A stretch of 64,000 nucleotides of DNA from Batkoa obscura (GCA_030770535.1 JASVEC010000001.1:1488001-1552000); one strand, 5' to 3'; shown: positions 1-11,898, counted from the first letter of the stretch. The notes: a model not told the origin generated them from the letters alone. Numbers and translations: made by a program.

Positions 1-910
1 AATTAAAAGGAAGGCTTATAGCATTATAGTATATAGTATTAAAGTAAGATGTGTAAAAAGTTCAAGAATTTTTTGATAAAAAATGATTTTATACTATAAA
101 GTAGAAACTCAATTATATATTAAACTAGAATTTCAAATATCACTTTACGTTTTATTGAAATGTATTGATTAAATTAAGGCTACGGTTAGGTTATAATTAA
201 TTATATTTTATAAATATTAAAAAAATAATTACTATGTCTATACTGTATGTCATCTTCCAATAACTAGCAAAAATTCCATTTTGGAAACTCTAAATCTGAA
301 ATCTAAGTTGTAGTAATTTAATTTGAGATATTAAAATTTCAATTTTGATCTATTAAATTAATAATTAAGTATTATCTATGACTCTTTTTAACAGTATAAA
401 CTAATAGTTAACAGAATTCAAGTTGAAGAATTCATAGAAAATTATCCATTTTAAAAAACTGAGAGGTCCATTTAGCGGTAAAACGAAAGGGTCAAAAAAC
501 AAATGCTAATAAAAAAAATAACTAGAAATTCGAAGCAAACATTAATAGATAAAAATAAAATAACAAACTAAAACATGTTAAAAATTAATAGAATAAGTAG
601 ATGACATTATGGCTAACTAAACTAAAATCAATGAGTTTATTTTTTTATATATTAAATCAAAACATTTCCACAGCCCAAGGAACTATGAATATACTTAATT
701 AATACTATGGTTAAATGGGAGGAGTTAAGCTTAAAGAATCAAAAATAAATATAAATAGTGCCCTTCACTCATCATAAATTTTAATTAAAAAAAAACTCAA
801 TTTTTAATTTTTAATTGAACTTTATACTTATCTAATCCAATAATAATATAATATAATACAATATAATATAATATAATATAATATAATATCAATCCTCCAA
901 TAATAATATA
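1..910. other. Intergenic, left edge
   Basis: No convincing coding sequence is visible. The last part is the promoter of the first secreted-protein gene: a TATA-like TATAAATAG at about 750-758 and an (AATAT/TATAA)n pentamer run at about 843-890, just before the ATG at 911. Confidence 0.6.
843..890. repeat. AATAT pentamer repeat
   Basis: A near-perfect run of a 5-bp AATAT unit lies 20-70 bp upstream of the start codon at 911, probably in the 5' leader or core promoter. Confidence 0.8.
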
Positions 911-1621
911 ATGAACTCAAAATTACTCTTAGCTTTATTCATTCAATTAACCCTTAGTCGTTCCATTGCTTTGAATCGACGTCACGAGAATGAGGATCAT
1001 GGTAGTATGAGTATCATGCCAGTTAAAGAAGACATTAGTCCAAGTGGAAATAGTAATGAAAATGCTGCTGTTCCACATGAAACTAAATTTAGTAGTAATC
1101 CAATTGTTAATTTACATGAAGATAAATATGAGATGTATACGAATCCTAATGGTATTTATAAGTGTAAAGCGGAATATCCAGAAGATGGAAAAAATCCAAA
1201 CAATCAACAACAGAATCAAAGTCAACAACAAAGTCAACAGAATAGTGGAGAAACTCAAAACAATCAACAACAAAACCAAGATCATCAGCAAAGTCAACAA
1301 AATCAACAACAAAGTCAACAAAACAAAAGCCAAACCCAGAATAACCAACAACAAAACCAAAATATTCAACAGACTCAACAGGTCCAACAACAAAATAGTG
1401 GACAAACTCAAAATAATCAAAATAATCAAAATACTCCACATCCAGAGCATTACGATGGACATCAAATGAATAATGAATCACGAAATAAAGATAGTTACAC
1501 ATCAACTAAAACTCCTACACCTTTACCTGAAAAGAAAACTAGTTTATTAAATGGAATACCCGTAATCGGTAATATAGCATCCTCTTTGGGAATCGATTCA
1601 TTGTTAGATGGGATCTATTAA
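911..1621 (+). CDS. Secreted Q/N-rich protein, IPxxG-tail family, copy 1
   Basis: Single exon, 236 aa, starting at the first ATG after a TATAAATAG box. A signal peptide (about residues 1-20, ending near SRSIA) is followed by a basic RRH motif and a short His/Met stretch (EDHGSMSIMP). Then comes YTNPNGIYKCKA, shared with the genes at 2133 and 32095, and a low-complexity Q/N/S tract (about residues 95-175). The tail has GIPVIGNIASSLGIDSLL. It is the tandem paralogue of the next gene. The function is not recognised. The RRH sites could be processed by a Kex2-type protease, the Q/N tract suggests a wall or matrix protein, and D-H-x-S-M motifs resemble copper-binding patches. Those three points are inference; the family relationship is seen directly. 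Confidence 0.85.
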   Translation: MNSKLLLALFIQLTLSRSIALNRRHENEDHGSMSIMPVKEDISPSGNSNENAAVPHETKFSSNPIVNLHEDKYEMYTNPNGIYKCKAEYPEDGKNPNNQQQNQSQQQSQQNSGETQNNQQQNQDHQQSQQNQQQSQQNKSQTQNNQQQNQNIQQTQQVQQQNSGQTQNNQNNQNTPHPEHYDGHQMNNESRNKDSYTSTKTPTPLPEKKTSLLNGIPVIGNIASSLGIDSLLDGIY

Positions 1622-2132
1622 GTATGAGAGGAAGTGGGATATTTATAGTTTGAAACTAAGGAAATAAATATAATGTTAGTTATTATTATAAATTAAAAAA
1701 TAATATTTTCTTTGAAGTTTTTATGAAGTTGAATGTTTTTATGAATTTCTTTTTAAATTTTTGTTTTATTTTCATTAATATTATTTCCATTTCAGATTAA
1801 ATTAAGAATTTGACATTATCTAAAAATAAATCCAAGTTATTAATTTTTTAATTGTGTTATATTAATTAAATATCCTAGATTAATAGTCCACTACCTTTAG
1901 AATTCTAATTAAGTTTTAAAGGCTAAATAGGAGGTTTTAATAATACAATTCGTAAAAAATTTTTAAAATTCAAGGACCTTAAGGCTTTGTGTTTTTTATT
2001 CTCTAAAGTTAAATAATATAAATACTCCTACTTGATCCACATTAAATCTCTAAAAATAATAACAAACTTTCAATTTGAAATTGAAGTTAACAACTAATCT
2101 GATAATAATACATCAATTAATATTTTAATATA
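1622..2132. other. Intergenic between tandem paralogues
   Basis: Promoter region of the second paralogue. It contains a TATAAATA box near 2018 and, at about 1956-2000, a stretch nearly matched at 8525-8563 (shared core AAGGCTTTGTGTTT). No gene is seen. Confidence 0.55.
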
Positions 2133-2774
2133 ATGAACACCAAATTGATTTTAGCATTATTCATTAATTTAACTTTAAGTCGTTCAATTGATTTGATTCG
2201 ACGTCATGGAGATGAAGATCATGGTAGTATGAGTAATATGCCAATGAAACAAGATATGGCTACAAATAACAACGGTAATAACGGTGTTATTCTAAACAAC
2301 CCAAATACGGCTACTCCACATACCACAATGTTGAATACTGATGCTAATATCCAAGTTCAAGAAGAGAATTACCAAGTTTATACTAATCCAAATGGGATTT
2401 ATAAATGTAAAGCTACTTATCCAGAAAGTGGAAGTAATCAACCGATTGAACAAAGCCAAAATAATCAGCAGACTCAACAACAGAATCAGAATAACCAACA
2501 GAACCAACAACAAAACCAGAATAATCAACAACAAAGTCAACAAAATAATGGACAAACTCAAAATAATCAACAGACCCAACAGCAAACCCAACAAGCTGGA
2601 CACTCGGATAATCATCAAATAGATACTCAACAGCAGCCCAAAGGTAATTATAGCCCTAATAAGAGTGGTAAAGCCATACCTGAAAAGAAAGGAGGGATGC
2701 TAGGGGGCTTACCTATTGTTGGTGATTTAGTTTCATCTTTAGGATTAGATTCTTTATTAGGTGGTATACTTTAA
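2133..2774 (+). CDS. Secreted Q/N-rich protein, IPxxG-tail family, copy 2
   Basis: Single exon, 213 aa. The N-terminus is almost identical in plan to the gene at 911: signal peptide, RRHG, then EDHGSMSNMP. YTNPNGIYKCKA follows, then a Q/N-rich repeat tract (about residues 105-160) and a tail with GLPIVGDLVSSLGLDSLL. The two lie 511 bp apart in the same direction, so this is a tandem duplication. The termini are conserved while the Q/N repeat region differs in length and order, as expected for slippage in the middle. It is probably a secreted, wall-associated protein of unknown function. The conserved ends, not the repeats, look like the functional parts. Confidence 0.85.
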   Translation: MNTKLILALFINLTLSRSIDLIRRHGDEDHGSMSNMPMKQDMATNNNGNNGVILNNPNTATPHTTMLNTDANIQVQEENYQVYTNPNGIYKCKATYPESGSNQPIEQSQNNQQTQQQNQNNQQNQQQNQNNQQQSQQNNGQTQNNQQTQQQTQQAGHSDNHQIDTQQQPKGNYSPNKSGKAIPEKKGGMLGGLPIVGDLVSSLGLDSLLGGIL

Positions 2775-3306
2775 TTTGTTAAGTGAGTATTTATGTTATG
2801 AAAATCAATAAAAAAACAAACCTAATTATTATTGTTAAAGTTACTTTTTTTCCTTATTGCATATTAATATTTTTATAATTTATTACTTTTGTTTTTATAT
2901 TATTACTGAATTATACTTTAAAAATAAGATTATCTACCTCTTATCATCAAAAAAACATCTTGATATTTAACTTTTCCCTAATAATATTAATTTTATATAA
3001 ATTTAAAATATTTATAGTTAAAGCTTTTTTTGTTTTTTTAATGTTAATTTTAACAATTTATAGTAAACTTCATTTACTTATTTTTTTTATTTTTTTATTT
3101 AAAAAATATAAGGTTTTAAAATCATTCTTAGCCTAAATAAAATCTATTTGAGCTTTTTTTATTAAATTTAGAATAAAACAAGGCAGTTTTTTATTTTTAC
3201 TCCTTTTTACCTTTATAGTTAACTTTCTAATTATTTAAACTAATTATTATCATTATTTTTCAAACTTTTATTTAAAATTTTTGCTTTTACAAATAATATT
3301 TATATA

Positions 3307-3407
3307 TGGAGATGTTTTTTTTGATTTCATTATTTTTTCCATTTTTTAAGCGCTATTTGAGTGGAAAGACTGTTAGTAAAATTCTTAAACAGAAAAATAC
3401 ATCCCCA
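3307..3407 (+). mobile_element. Foldback MITE, copy 1
   Basis: About 101 bp between TA dinucleotides. Ends are TGGAGATGT and ACATCCCCA, with the core AAGCGCTATTTGAG. In this list '+' means the copy reads TTTCATyACTTTTTCC towards the AGCGCT core. Confidence 0.85.
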
Positions 3408-3564
3408 TATGATTTAGAAATTCTACAAATGCTACTTTTAATAATTTTATATAAAAAATTTACTGCTTTATTAATGATATAAAAATTAATATTAATAAAT
3501 CATAAGTATTGAATTTAAATCCTAACTTGTTCATCTATTAAATTATTTTTATTTAACTTACCTG

Positions 3565-4046
3565 TATGAAAGTTGATACTCAGTGGTCGAAGTTAAAAGC
3601 TACTCTTGCTTAATTAACTTGCCTTGAGTCGAACGGTCTTGGTTTATGTAACTAAGATAGACTTAACTTAATAGAAATAGTACGTAATAAGCTACGAATT
3701 ATGTAAAACAAATATAATGGAAGATACTACCGTAAAATCTATGTAAGATGTTGTCAGAAAGACTTAGTGACTTTATTAATGATACGTTATCAGGGAGCAA
3801 TTCAATTAAAAAAGCGTCGAGTTATCATGTTGAAGAATCTCTTTTATACTCCAACTGGGTGGCTATATATAAGGAACGTTATAACAGTTATTCCTTATTA
3901 TAGTTGGCAAGTATGGACATTAAAACGTGGACAATAAGTTCTTCACGATCAGGTAGTAGCAATTCTCACAGCAAATCTATATAAGGAACTCTGAATTGAT
4001 TATCATATTATAATCAATCCTAGAGCTAATGAACCGATATTTTACA
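3565..4046 (-). mobile_element. Solo LTR-like element, copy A
   Basis: A 482-bp element flanked by a 4-bp direct repeat, CCTG (3561-3564 and 4047-4050). It is related over its length to the elements at 11435, 62058 and 63244. Read on the minus strand it would carry a TATA-type promoter followed by an AATAAA signal, as in an LTR. No internal coding region is next to it, so it looks like an old solo LTR of a retrotransposon; the family is uncertain. It sits between two foldback elements. Confidence 0.65.
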
Positions 4047-4218
4047 CCTGTTCGTTATTTAAAATACTTGTTAAAGCTTTTACCATTAATAATATTACTA
4101 TGTTTAATAATAGTTTTATTAAATTATTTGATAAATTGAGTTAACATTATTATAAAATAATAGCCTTGGAATTATTTAAAACTAAAACTAAATTCAAAAC
4201 TTTAATAATCTTAATATA

Positions 4219-4316
4219 TGAAGAATGTTTTTTTTGGTTTCATCACTTTTTCCATTTTTTAAGCGCTATTTGAGCGGAAAAATTGTTAGTAAAATTCTTT
4301 AAAAAAATACATCCCA
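4219..4316 (+). mobile_element. Foldback MITE, copy 2 (worn)
   Basis: About 98 bp with the family core AAGCGCTATTTGAGCGGAAA. Both ends are degraded relative to the family consensus, and the right flank is no longer TA. Confidence 0.75.
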
Positions 4317-5311
4317 TGTTATAAAAAGCTAAGTTGATTAAATATTAAAATAATAAATAGTATTTTTTTTAAATATTTTATTTTTTTATATAAAAGCTAA
4401 TACAAACATTTAACAACTTATTGTTAAATTTATATAGTTTTTTATTTATAATTTTAATGTTGTTAATAAATTTTTAGCTTATTTTAGTCTTTTTAATTTT
4501 TTTAATTTTTTTAATTTATAAAAATACACTTATTTTGCTTTTATATTAATACAAATATTAATATTAGCAAAGTTTTTATTTATAAAACTAAAATATTTTT
4601 ATTATTTAAACACTTATAACTTTTTACTTTATCAATTTAAATTTCCTGATTTTTTTAAAAATAATAATATTTTATAGCAATATTACTTTTTAAATTCATT
4701 CTTAAACATATTTTATTTTAATTTTTAAAAGCGAAAAAAAATGCAGATTTTTATAAAATTTATTCAGTCTTTAATTAGCTAGATCCAGTTATTTTAAAAA
4801 ACAATTAAAATACTCAATAAAGTTTTAAAGTAAATATTTAACCTATTCAAATATTAATATAAGTTATTTACTGTTTAAATAAAATAAAGTTTAAAATGAA
4901 ACATTATCTTAATTTTTAATATATAATTTTTATTTTATATATTCAAAACTAATATATATATGGTTTTTTTTTAAATAATAAATTAAAACTCAAAAAAAAA
5001 ATTAAAATTTATTAATATATAATATCTATAGGTAAGGGCCATATTAAAAAGAGCTATACAGCGGTGTTATAGATAAGCAATAAAAGGGCAAGGGGAAAAA
5101 CGCTAATTGATGCTACCTTGAGGGATAGACTGCAAATTTTAAATAAAATATTTCAATTCACATTCGATAATAGCAACTTTAATTTATTTTGCTTACAATT
5201 TTAATCTCGATTTCAGCCAATAAGTCCGCTTGAAATTGCAACCAATAAAATAGCTCCTAAACTATAGTGGGATTTCAAACTAACACTATCCATTTTAACT
5301 TCATTTTCAAA

Positions 5312-6420
5312 ATGTATAGAACAAGCCTACTACAAGCTGGTAGGCGTCAACTTAACCCTATAAAGTTAGATATCAGAAGCTTTGTCAGCCCATCAACACC
5401 ATTATTAAAAAACAATTTTACTAATAGCTATGAAAAAAAGTTAACATCTCAACTTGATATGTCGGCCATCAAGAGTGCACCCAAAATTGAACAAAGTTTA
5501 GAAGAAGATAAACCAAGTTCCAAGTCTTACTTCACTGGTAATACTACTTATTATGATTTAATTGTTGGCTTAGATCAATGCTTGGAATATTATACTCCAA
5601 ATGATCCATTTTATTCGGATAAATTACAACCTACCGATATTGTGCCTTATAAAGAAAGACAATTTTATTGGTTATCTCATAACGCTATGGCAAGTTATTT
5701 AAAGACTGATTTAACCAAAAATCAATATCGTTCTATTATTGCTAGATTAGATAGGATAGCTGAAAATGATGTTAATCGTTTACAAAGTTTACCACAAGGT
5801 TTAAGAGAGTATTTAGCTAAACTCTCTGCCAGCGGTAGTTTACAAGAACAACAAAAAAAGGTAGTCCAATTAGATTCTATGGGTAGAGCTTATTCCGTTG
5901 GTTATCGTAAAGAAGCTTCTGTTAGATGTTGGTTGGTTAAAGGTGAAGGGAAATTGATGATCAACGGTGCCCCATTGGCTGAGTATTTTGGTAGATATTT
6001 AGATAGAGAAAATGCTGTTTTACCATTGGCTTTAACTAACAGTTTGAATAAATATAATGCTTGGTTAATTGCTTTAGGTGGTGGTACAACAGGTAAATTT
6101 TTTGTATGGTTTTTAAATGAAATATTTATTTTTTGATTAGGTCAATCTCAAGCTACTTCATTAGCTCTTGCTAAAGCTTTGATTGTTCATGAACCTGAGT
6201 TGGAAACAGTTTTAGAGGAAGGTAAGAATTTTGTTTCATTCTTTTAAGGAGTTTTGTTAAAGTTTTTTAGCCAAATTATTATATAGAGATCCAAGAGTGG
6301 TTGAACGTAAAAAGACTGGTCAACCTAAAGCACGTAAGAAGTTTACTTGGTAAGAAATTTGAACTAGTTATTATATTGAGTTGATATTAACCTTATTTTT
6401 ACTATAGGGTTAAAAGATAA
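5312..6420 (+). CDS. MRPS9: Mitochondrial ribosomal protein uS9m (MRPS9)
   Basis: Four exons: 5312-6092, 6141-6221, 6271-6349, 6408-6420; 317 aa. The ATG at 5312 gives a basic, Arg-rich N-terminus (MYRTSLLQAGRR) typical of mitochondrial import. The C-terminal half is the universal S9 domain: SMGRAYSVGYRKEAS, the GGGTTGQ turn rebuilt across intron 1, ALAKAL, and the tail RKKTGQPKARKKFTWVKR. The lysine/arginine tail, which reaches the P-site tRNA in ribosomes, spans the last two introns and ends in the expected -KR. It is a small-subunit protein of the mitochondrial ribosome. The splice junctions are inferred from GT/AG sites and restoration of the family sequence; all keep frame. Confidence 0.93.
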
Positions 6421-6949
6421 ATTGTTTTTTTTAATAAAGACTATTTTTATGAAAGTTTTGGTATTTTTGAATATTTTTAAATTTTCAATAGTTACTAGAT
6501 ATTAGTAAGCAATATATTAAACATGTCATCCTTTATATTGTAGTCAATATCTAATCTATTTTTAGTCTACAATTTATCAAATACTTTGCTTTAAATTCCA
6601 AGCCAAATATACTTTTTATACCTTTTCCAAAAAAGTTGAGTAAATAAAAAATTAAAGTGAATTAAAAACCAAGTATGATTAAGTTCAAATGTGCACTAGC
6701 TAAATATTCATCTAAAAACAAGGTTTAGATTTTGAGCTATAAATAGTGCAACAATACATCATTAATTTTCAAAATAATCGCAACATAACGTTCATTTGAA
6801 ATTAAACTGTGTCTATTTTCTGACTCAATCATTTTGGAAAAAGGTGTAATTCTTACTTTGATAGAAATAATGCTTAACAAGCGAAAAAGCAAAATCAAAA
6901 TTCAATTAAAAAAAACCAAAATTCTTTTTAAAATATAATTTCTATAAAA
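6421..6949. other. Intergenic between uS9m and XPA
   Basis: About 530 bp, AT-rich. It holds the 3' end of uS9m and the promoter of XPA. Nothing else is recognised. Confidence 0.5.
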
Positions 6950-8022
6950 ATGAGCAAAACGGATAACAAAAAAACAAGCAATATCAATAAAGTCACAACG
7001 AGTAGTAAAAAAATCCAACGATCGGATTATATAGATTATGATTTAAGTAAAATGGTTGATAGTAAAGGAGGCTTTTTAATTGAAGAAGAAAATTCACAAG
7101 TTAAATTAAATCAAGTTGAACCTATTCTATTAAAAGATATACGTAATGATTTATTTATCAATTGAATTTATATTAGTCCGATTTTTTCTATATTAAGGAT
7201 ATTAATAATAATTCAATAATTAGCTGAAGATAACGATCGCTGTAAAGAGTGTCAAAAATTAGGGGTTGATCCCTTATTTTTTCAATTATTTAAAGTATCA
7301 GTTTGTAATGATTGTAAAAAATCGGTAACAGAAAAATATTCCTTATTAACGAAAACAGAAGTGAAAGAAGTAAGTCTTGAAATGTTTGTAATATCTCATC
7401 TAGTTTTGAATTTTTTTAATCGCTATTTTTTTTATTTAGGATTATCTATTAACTGAAGGTGATTTATAAAAATATTACTATTTGTTTTAAGAAAATTTTA
7501 TTAATACAATCAATAAAAATTATTAGATGAATTAAGAGATAAAGATTTATTTAATTGTTGGAGCAAACCAAATCCAAGAAAATCGAGTTGGAATAATATG
7601 TTATTATATTTAAGAGAACAAGTAGGTAGCATAGATAGATAAAATTGTTATATTAATATAAAAAAAACATTGGCATATTAATACTTTAATAAAAGGTAGA
7701 AATGTATGCCTATAAAAAATGGGGCGGTAGTGAAGGCTTAGATGCTGAGTTAGAACGTCGAGAAATGATAAAAAAAAAGAAAAAAGCAGATAAATTTAAA
7801 AATAAATTAAAAGGTAATTAATCAATTTTTCAATAATCTTCAAGGTGAAGCTAATATCGATTTTTTGAATTTTTTTATTTAGATTTAAGAAAAAGAACTC
7901 GTACTGAAACTTGGGAACAACAACGTCCAAAAATACAAGTTCATGAACATCAATTTATTCAAGGGAAAGCGGAAGGTAAATGTACGATTTGTGGATTGAA
8001 AGTGGAGATGGAAACATTTTAA
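6950..8022 (+). CDS. XPA: DNA damage recognition protein XPA (Rad14 homologue)
   Basis: Six exons: 6950-7142, 7224-7369, 7440-7458, 7527-7625, 7700-7813, 7883-8022; 236 aa. The N-terminal motif YDLSKMVDSKGGFL is the XPA signature. It is followed by the C4 zinc finger (CKEC, then 17 residues, then CNDC) and SLLTKTEVKEDYLLTEGDE. The DNA-binding core includes SWNNMLLYLREQVE and KKWGGSEGLDAELERRE. The tail has HEH and C-T-I-C-G and ends EMETF, as in other family members. XPA verifies damage and scaffolds TFIIH and RPA in nucleotide excision repair. Exon 3 is only 19 nt. The exon 1/2 junction is the least certain, because only one GT precedes the in-frame stop. All other junctions restore conserved sequence. 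Confidence 0.93.
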
Positions 8023-9242
8023 TGGAAGTGGGTTGGGGTGTACGATAGATTAAAGCGGCATTAAAGCGGCATTAAAGCAATGGAATAGGGTTAGGAAATA
8101 GGAGCATTATAGACTTCGAATAAACATGAAGATATTATTTAAGATGCTTATTAATTTTGTTTATTTGTTTATTTGATAAAAGAAGTTAGATGTATTTTGC
8201 TAAGATTCTAAAAGTAGTTTAACAGAAATCTTCAATAAAATCCATCCAGTGTTTTCAATTTATTTTTAAAATATTTGATTTGTTTCAAAGCTTTTAAAAA
8301 TCAATAACATCTATGTTTAATACTTTATTATTTTATTTGTTTTGATTACAATCTGAAGTTTAATACCTTTTTATTAACTTAATAATATCAATTTATCATT
8401 ATTTATTCTAATTAATTATGAATTTGCTTAGTTGAAATTTAAATAGTTTATTGCGTAAATATTTCTATTTATAGTAAATCATCCAATCTCAGCTTTTAAA
8501 ATTAACTAATCTTTGATATTATTATTTTTTAAAATTCAAAGGCCAAAGGCTTTGTGTTTATTAGCTTATAATATTATGGAGGTGGAATGATTAGGGAGGA
8601 ACAAAATCAAACAAAGATTAATCTTTTGATATTGTTAATAATATTTAGTATTTTTTTAAAACTAAAAATCCGAATTGATGATTTCAATATAATAAAATTC
8701 AACTCAAAGCCAAAATTTTGGGCAAAATATATGATATTGATCTTACTTTTAAAATTCCAACTTCTAATTTGATTTAATAAAAGACAAAATGATTCCCAAT
8801 ATTTTTGCTAAAGTCAAATTCAAATACGGAGTAAAATTGAATTTAATAATAGATTAGATTAAATAACTCATCTCTATTTAAGTCAATTAATAATTTCTTT
8901 AACGGTTTAATTAAATTTAATGAAATAAAAGAAACAAATATTAGAGCTATTTAAGATAGCTGATTAGATATCGTGTGGATGATATATTGGTATTTGGAAG
9001 AAATGAAGGTTAGTGTAAATTATTAGTGTTTATAGTTTTTGACTATAATAAGTAGGTTAAATTTGATTTTTTAAATAGTATTAAAGTAAAAGAATTTTAT
9101 AAAAATTTATTTATAGCTACTTAATTTATCTATCTAAAAATTAATATATGATATCAACAAAAAAGATAATTATATACAATTATCTTCAAAAACAATATAT
9201 AAACTCAATATTTATTCAATAAATTAGATTTATAAAATAATA
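8023..9242. other. Intergenic
   Basis: About 1.2 kb without a convincing gene. A 61-codon open frame at 8587 has no recognisable features. A short stretch near 8525-8563 matches the promoter of the gene at 2133. A TATATAAA box at about 9196 precedes the laccase. Confidence 0.5.
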
Positions 9243-10808
9243 ATGAATTATATAATCATAATCCTATTCTGTTTCCTTAATACTCTTGATAGTAAAGTCC
9301 ATTATTATTCATGGGAAGTTAAAGATCAAGATATTGCTGTGGATAATTTTAATTTTGAAGGTATAACTATTAACGGAGTTTATCCAGGTCCTACTATTGA
9401 AATTGAACAACATGATCAAGTTAACATATTAATTAATAATCGAAGTCATCGAAATATAACTGTTCATTGGCATGGAATTGAACAGAGAAATAGCAATAAT
9501 ATGGATGGTGTACCTGAATTAACCCAAGCAAGGATATTAACAAATAGCTCATTTAAATATCAATTTAACGTATATAAACAAAGTGGAACTTATTGGTATC
9601 ATGCTCATACTGATCTAGATATTCAAGTAATTTACGGGGCATTGATTATCAAAGAAAAGTTTTTAAAAGAATTAATTGAATACAATGAAAACTATTATTA
9701 TGATGAGGAATTTACTTTAATTTTAAGTGAACGTTGGCATAAAAATACCAGCTTAATTTATCATGATTTATTAAATCCACCCTTTCAGTTTCCATTTCCA
9801 TCCCAATCTATCTTAACTAATGGTAGAACTTTTGATATTTGGGAAAATAATACTAACACTAAAGAAAAGGATTTGTTTAATGAGGGTTATTATGTACAAA
9901 ATGTAGATTTTAATAAAATTTATCGGATTCGAATTATTGCAGCTAATGGACTATCTAATTTAATTTTTGAAATTCAAAATCATATAGAATTCAAAGTAAT
10001 TGAAGTAGATGGCACTTTAATTGAACCTATATTAACTAATCGAATTGAATTACATCCAGCACAAAGATATTCTATATTAATTAAAATGAATCAACCTATT
10101 AGTAACTATTATATGATGACTAGAATTACAGGTAGTAGTAATAATCCTCTATTACCTAATAATGGAGTAGCAATATTACATTATAATGGAGCAGAACCAA
10201 CAAATGAATTGAAGAAAAAGTTGTATGTGCCTGAGAGATTAAATTTGACTGAAAATTTATGGATTTTACCTAAATTAAAAAATTCACGATTTTATCAAAG
10301 TAATTGTATCGATGTTCAAGATACTCATATTTATCAAGTACCTAAACAAATTGACCAAGAAATTGTTATTAATATCACTAATGGAATAGCTAATAATGTA
10401 CCTAAATTTCTAATTAATAATCAATTGGAAGATAAAACTTATTTTATAAGAAATAACACTAATATACAAATTATATTACAACATTTTCAACCCATAGGAA
10501 GTAATTGCGTTACCCATCCTTGGCATTTACATGGTCATTCTTTTTATGTAGTTTCCAATGGTACTTTACCTTATAATCCTTCTATTGACTCAATCAAAAT
10601 TCAAGATACTATTTTATCTCATAAAAAGAATCTTGTGTTACAAGATACATTTACTCATTTTGCTAATCCAAGAACTGTGGGAGATATTATTTTCTGTGGT
10701 TGGTATGCCATCCGACTTAAAGCTGATAATCCAGGAAAATGGTTATCTCATTGTCATATTAATCCTCATTTAGTAATGGGTAAGAGTTTTGTACTAAATT
10801 ATAATTGA
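9243..10808 (+). CDS. Secreted laccase-like multicopper oxidase
   Basis: Single exon, 521 aa. A signal peptide (about residues 1-17) leads into a three-cupredoxin protein. All four copper signatures are present: HWHG (His75, His77), WYHAH (His120, His122), HPWHLHGHSF and HCHINPHLVMG near the C-terminus. The last two supply the HCH bridge and the type-1 copper ligands, with Met at the axial position. Many N-x-S/T sequons fit a glycosylated extracellular enzyme. Such enzymes oxidise phenols, or in some relatives iron, with reduction of O2 to water. The fourth motif has P where laccases usually have W (HCHIxWH), so substrate class cannot be fixed by eye. A TATATAAA box lies about 45 bp upstream. 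Confidence 0.93.
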   Translation: MNYIIIILFCFLNTLDSKVHYYSWEVKDQDIAVDNFNFEGITINGVYPGPTIEIEQHDQVNILINNRSHRNITVHWHGIEQRNSNNMDGVPELTQARILTNSSFKYQFNVYKQSGTYWYHAHTDLDIQVIYGALIIKEKFLKELIEYNENYYYDEEFTLILSERWHKNTSLIYHDLLNPPFQFPFPSQSILTNGRTFDIWENNTNTKEKDLFNEGYYVQNVDFNKIYRIRIIAANGLSNLIFEIQNHIEFKVIEVDGTLIEPILTNRIELHPAQRYSILIKMNQPISNYYMMTRITGSSNNPLLPNNGVAILHYNGAEPTNELKKKLYVPERLNLTENLWILPKLKNSRFYQSNCIDVQDTHIYQVPKQIDQEIVINITNGIANNVPKFLINNQLEDKTYFIRNNTNIQIILQHFQPIGSNCVTHPWHLHGHSFYVVSNGTLPYNPSIDSIKIQDTILSHKKNLVLQDTFTHFANPRTVGDIIFCGWYAIRLKADNPGKWLSHCHINPHLVMGKSFVLNYN

Positions 10809-10910
10809 TTAAAAAATAAAGTATAATTAGATTATAAAGTTTGATCATTTTTTATATATAACTTTTTCCTTTTAAAAAGCTTTTGTATTCAATGTTTTAT
10901 TAATTCCATT

Positions 10911-11009
10911 TGGGGATGTTTTTTTGATTTCATCACTTTCTCTATTTTTAAGCGCTATTTGAGTAGAAAAATTGTTAGTAAAATCCTCAAACAAAAAAAC
11001 ACATCTACA
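10911..11009 (+). mobile_element. Foldback MITE, copy 3
   Basis: About 99 bp, about 100 bp downstream of the laccase stop. The left end is intact (TGGGGATGT), the right end has drifted, and TA flanks are not preserved. Confidence 0.75.
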
Positions 11010-11151
11010 TTTAAAAGATCAATACTAATTAGTGAGCGTTAAGAATCTTAGCATTTATAATCAACTTTATAAAAGTGTAACAAAAGAATGTGAACTTTAT
11101 ATATTTTTGATAAATTAAAGAAAAACAATATAATTATTTGCATTTAAAATT

Positions 11152-11182
11152 TATAAAGTTATAAAGTTATAAAGTTATAAAT
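11152..11182. repeat. Short TATAAAGT tandem repeat
   Basis: Three to four copies of an 8-bp TATAAAGT unit in the AT-rich spacer; a simple slippage repeat. Confidence 0.7.
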
Positions 11183-11434
11183 TTTTTACCACCACTATAA
11201 AAGGTGATTTCATAGGATTTTTTTTAAATAATTTTATTTTGATAAAATTATTAGCTTTTTCTGTAATCTTTTATTAAATAAATAAGTAAAAATAAGAGAA
11301 TTAAAATATTAACCTACTAAAACCAAGATAAACAAAAAGAAAAGATAAAATAACAATTATTATTTATTACTTTTAATAAGTTTTATATATTGTTTTTGAT
11401 AAGTTTAAATAGGGTTTTCTGTTTTTGTCTTATT

Positions 11435-11898
11435 TGTGAAATATTGGTTTATTAGCTCTCGAATTGATTATAACACAACAATCACTTAAGTTGCTATGTT
11501 CTCAAGTTCAAACACAATCAAGTCAGAGTCCCTTATTTTGATTTGCTGCGAGAATTTATAACTTCATATTGCAAACAATATTATCTTCTCGTTTTGATAT
11601 CCATACTTGTTGGAGTATAAAAGAGATTCTTCAACATGATAACTCGACGCTTTTTAACTGAATTACTCCCTGATATCGTACTATTAATAAAGCCGCTAAG
11701 TCTTTCTGACAACGTCTTACGTAAATTTTACAGTAGTATTGTCTATTCTATTTGTTTTACATAGTTCGTAACTTATTACGTATTATTCTTATTAATTTAA
11801 ATCTATCTTAGTTACATAAACTAAGGCCGTTCGACTCAAGGCAAGTTAATCAACCAAGAACTGCTTTTAACTCCTACCACTGAGTACTAACTTTCACA
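11435..11898 (+). mobile_element. Solo LTR-like element, copy B
   Basis: A 464-bp element starting TGTGAAA and ending TTTCACA, flanked by the direct repeat TATT (11431-11434 and 11899-11902). A TATAAAAG box (about 11619) is followed by an AATAAA signal (about 11686), the order expected for LTR promoter and polyadenylation signals. No internal region adjoins it, so it reads as a solo LTR. By eye about nine in ten bases match copy C. Confidence 0.72.

Larger units (their letters stand above)
2775..5311. other. AT-rich repeat block without genes
   Basis: About 2.5 kb, extremely AT-rich, holding two foldback elements and one solo LTR and no convincing ORF. From about 5030 to 5140 there is a less AT-rich stretch that probably belongs to the uS9m promoter or leader. 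Confidence 0.7.

Noticed and set aside
8587-8772. 61-codon open frame
   Set aside because: Only K/I/L/N/F-rich residues expected from AT-rich DNA; no signal, motif or gene context.
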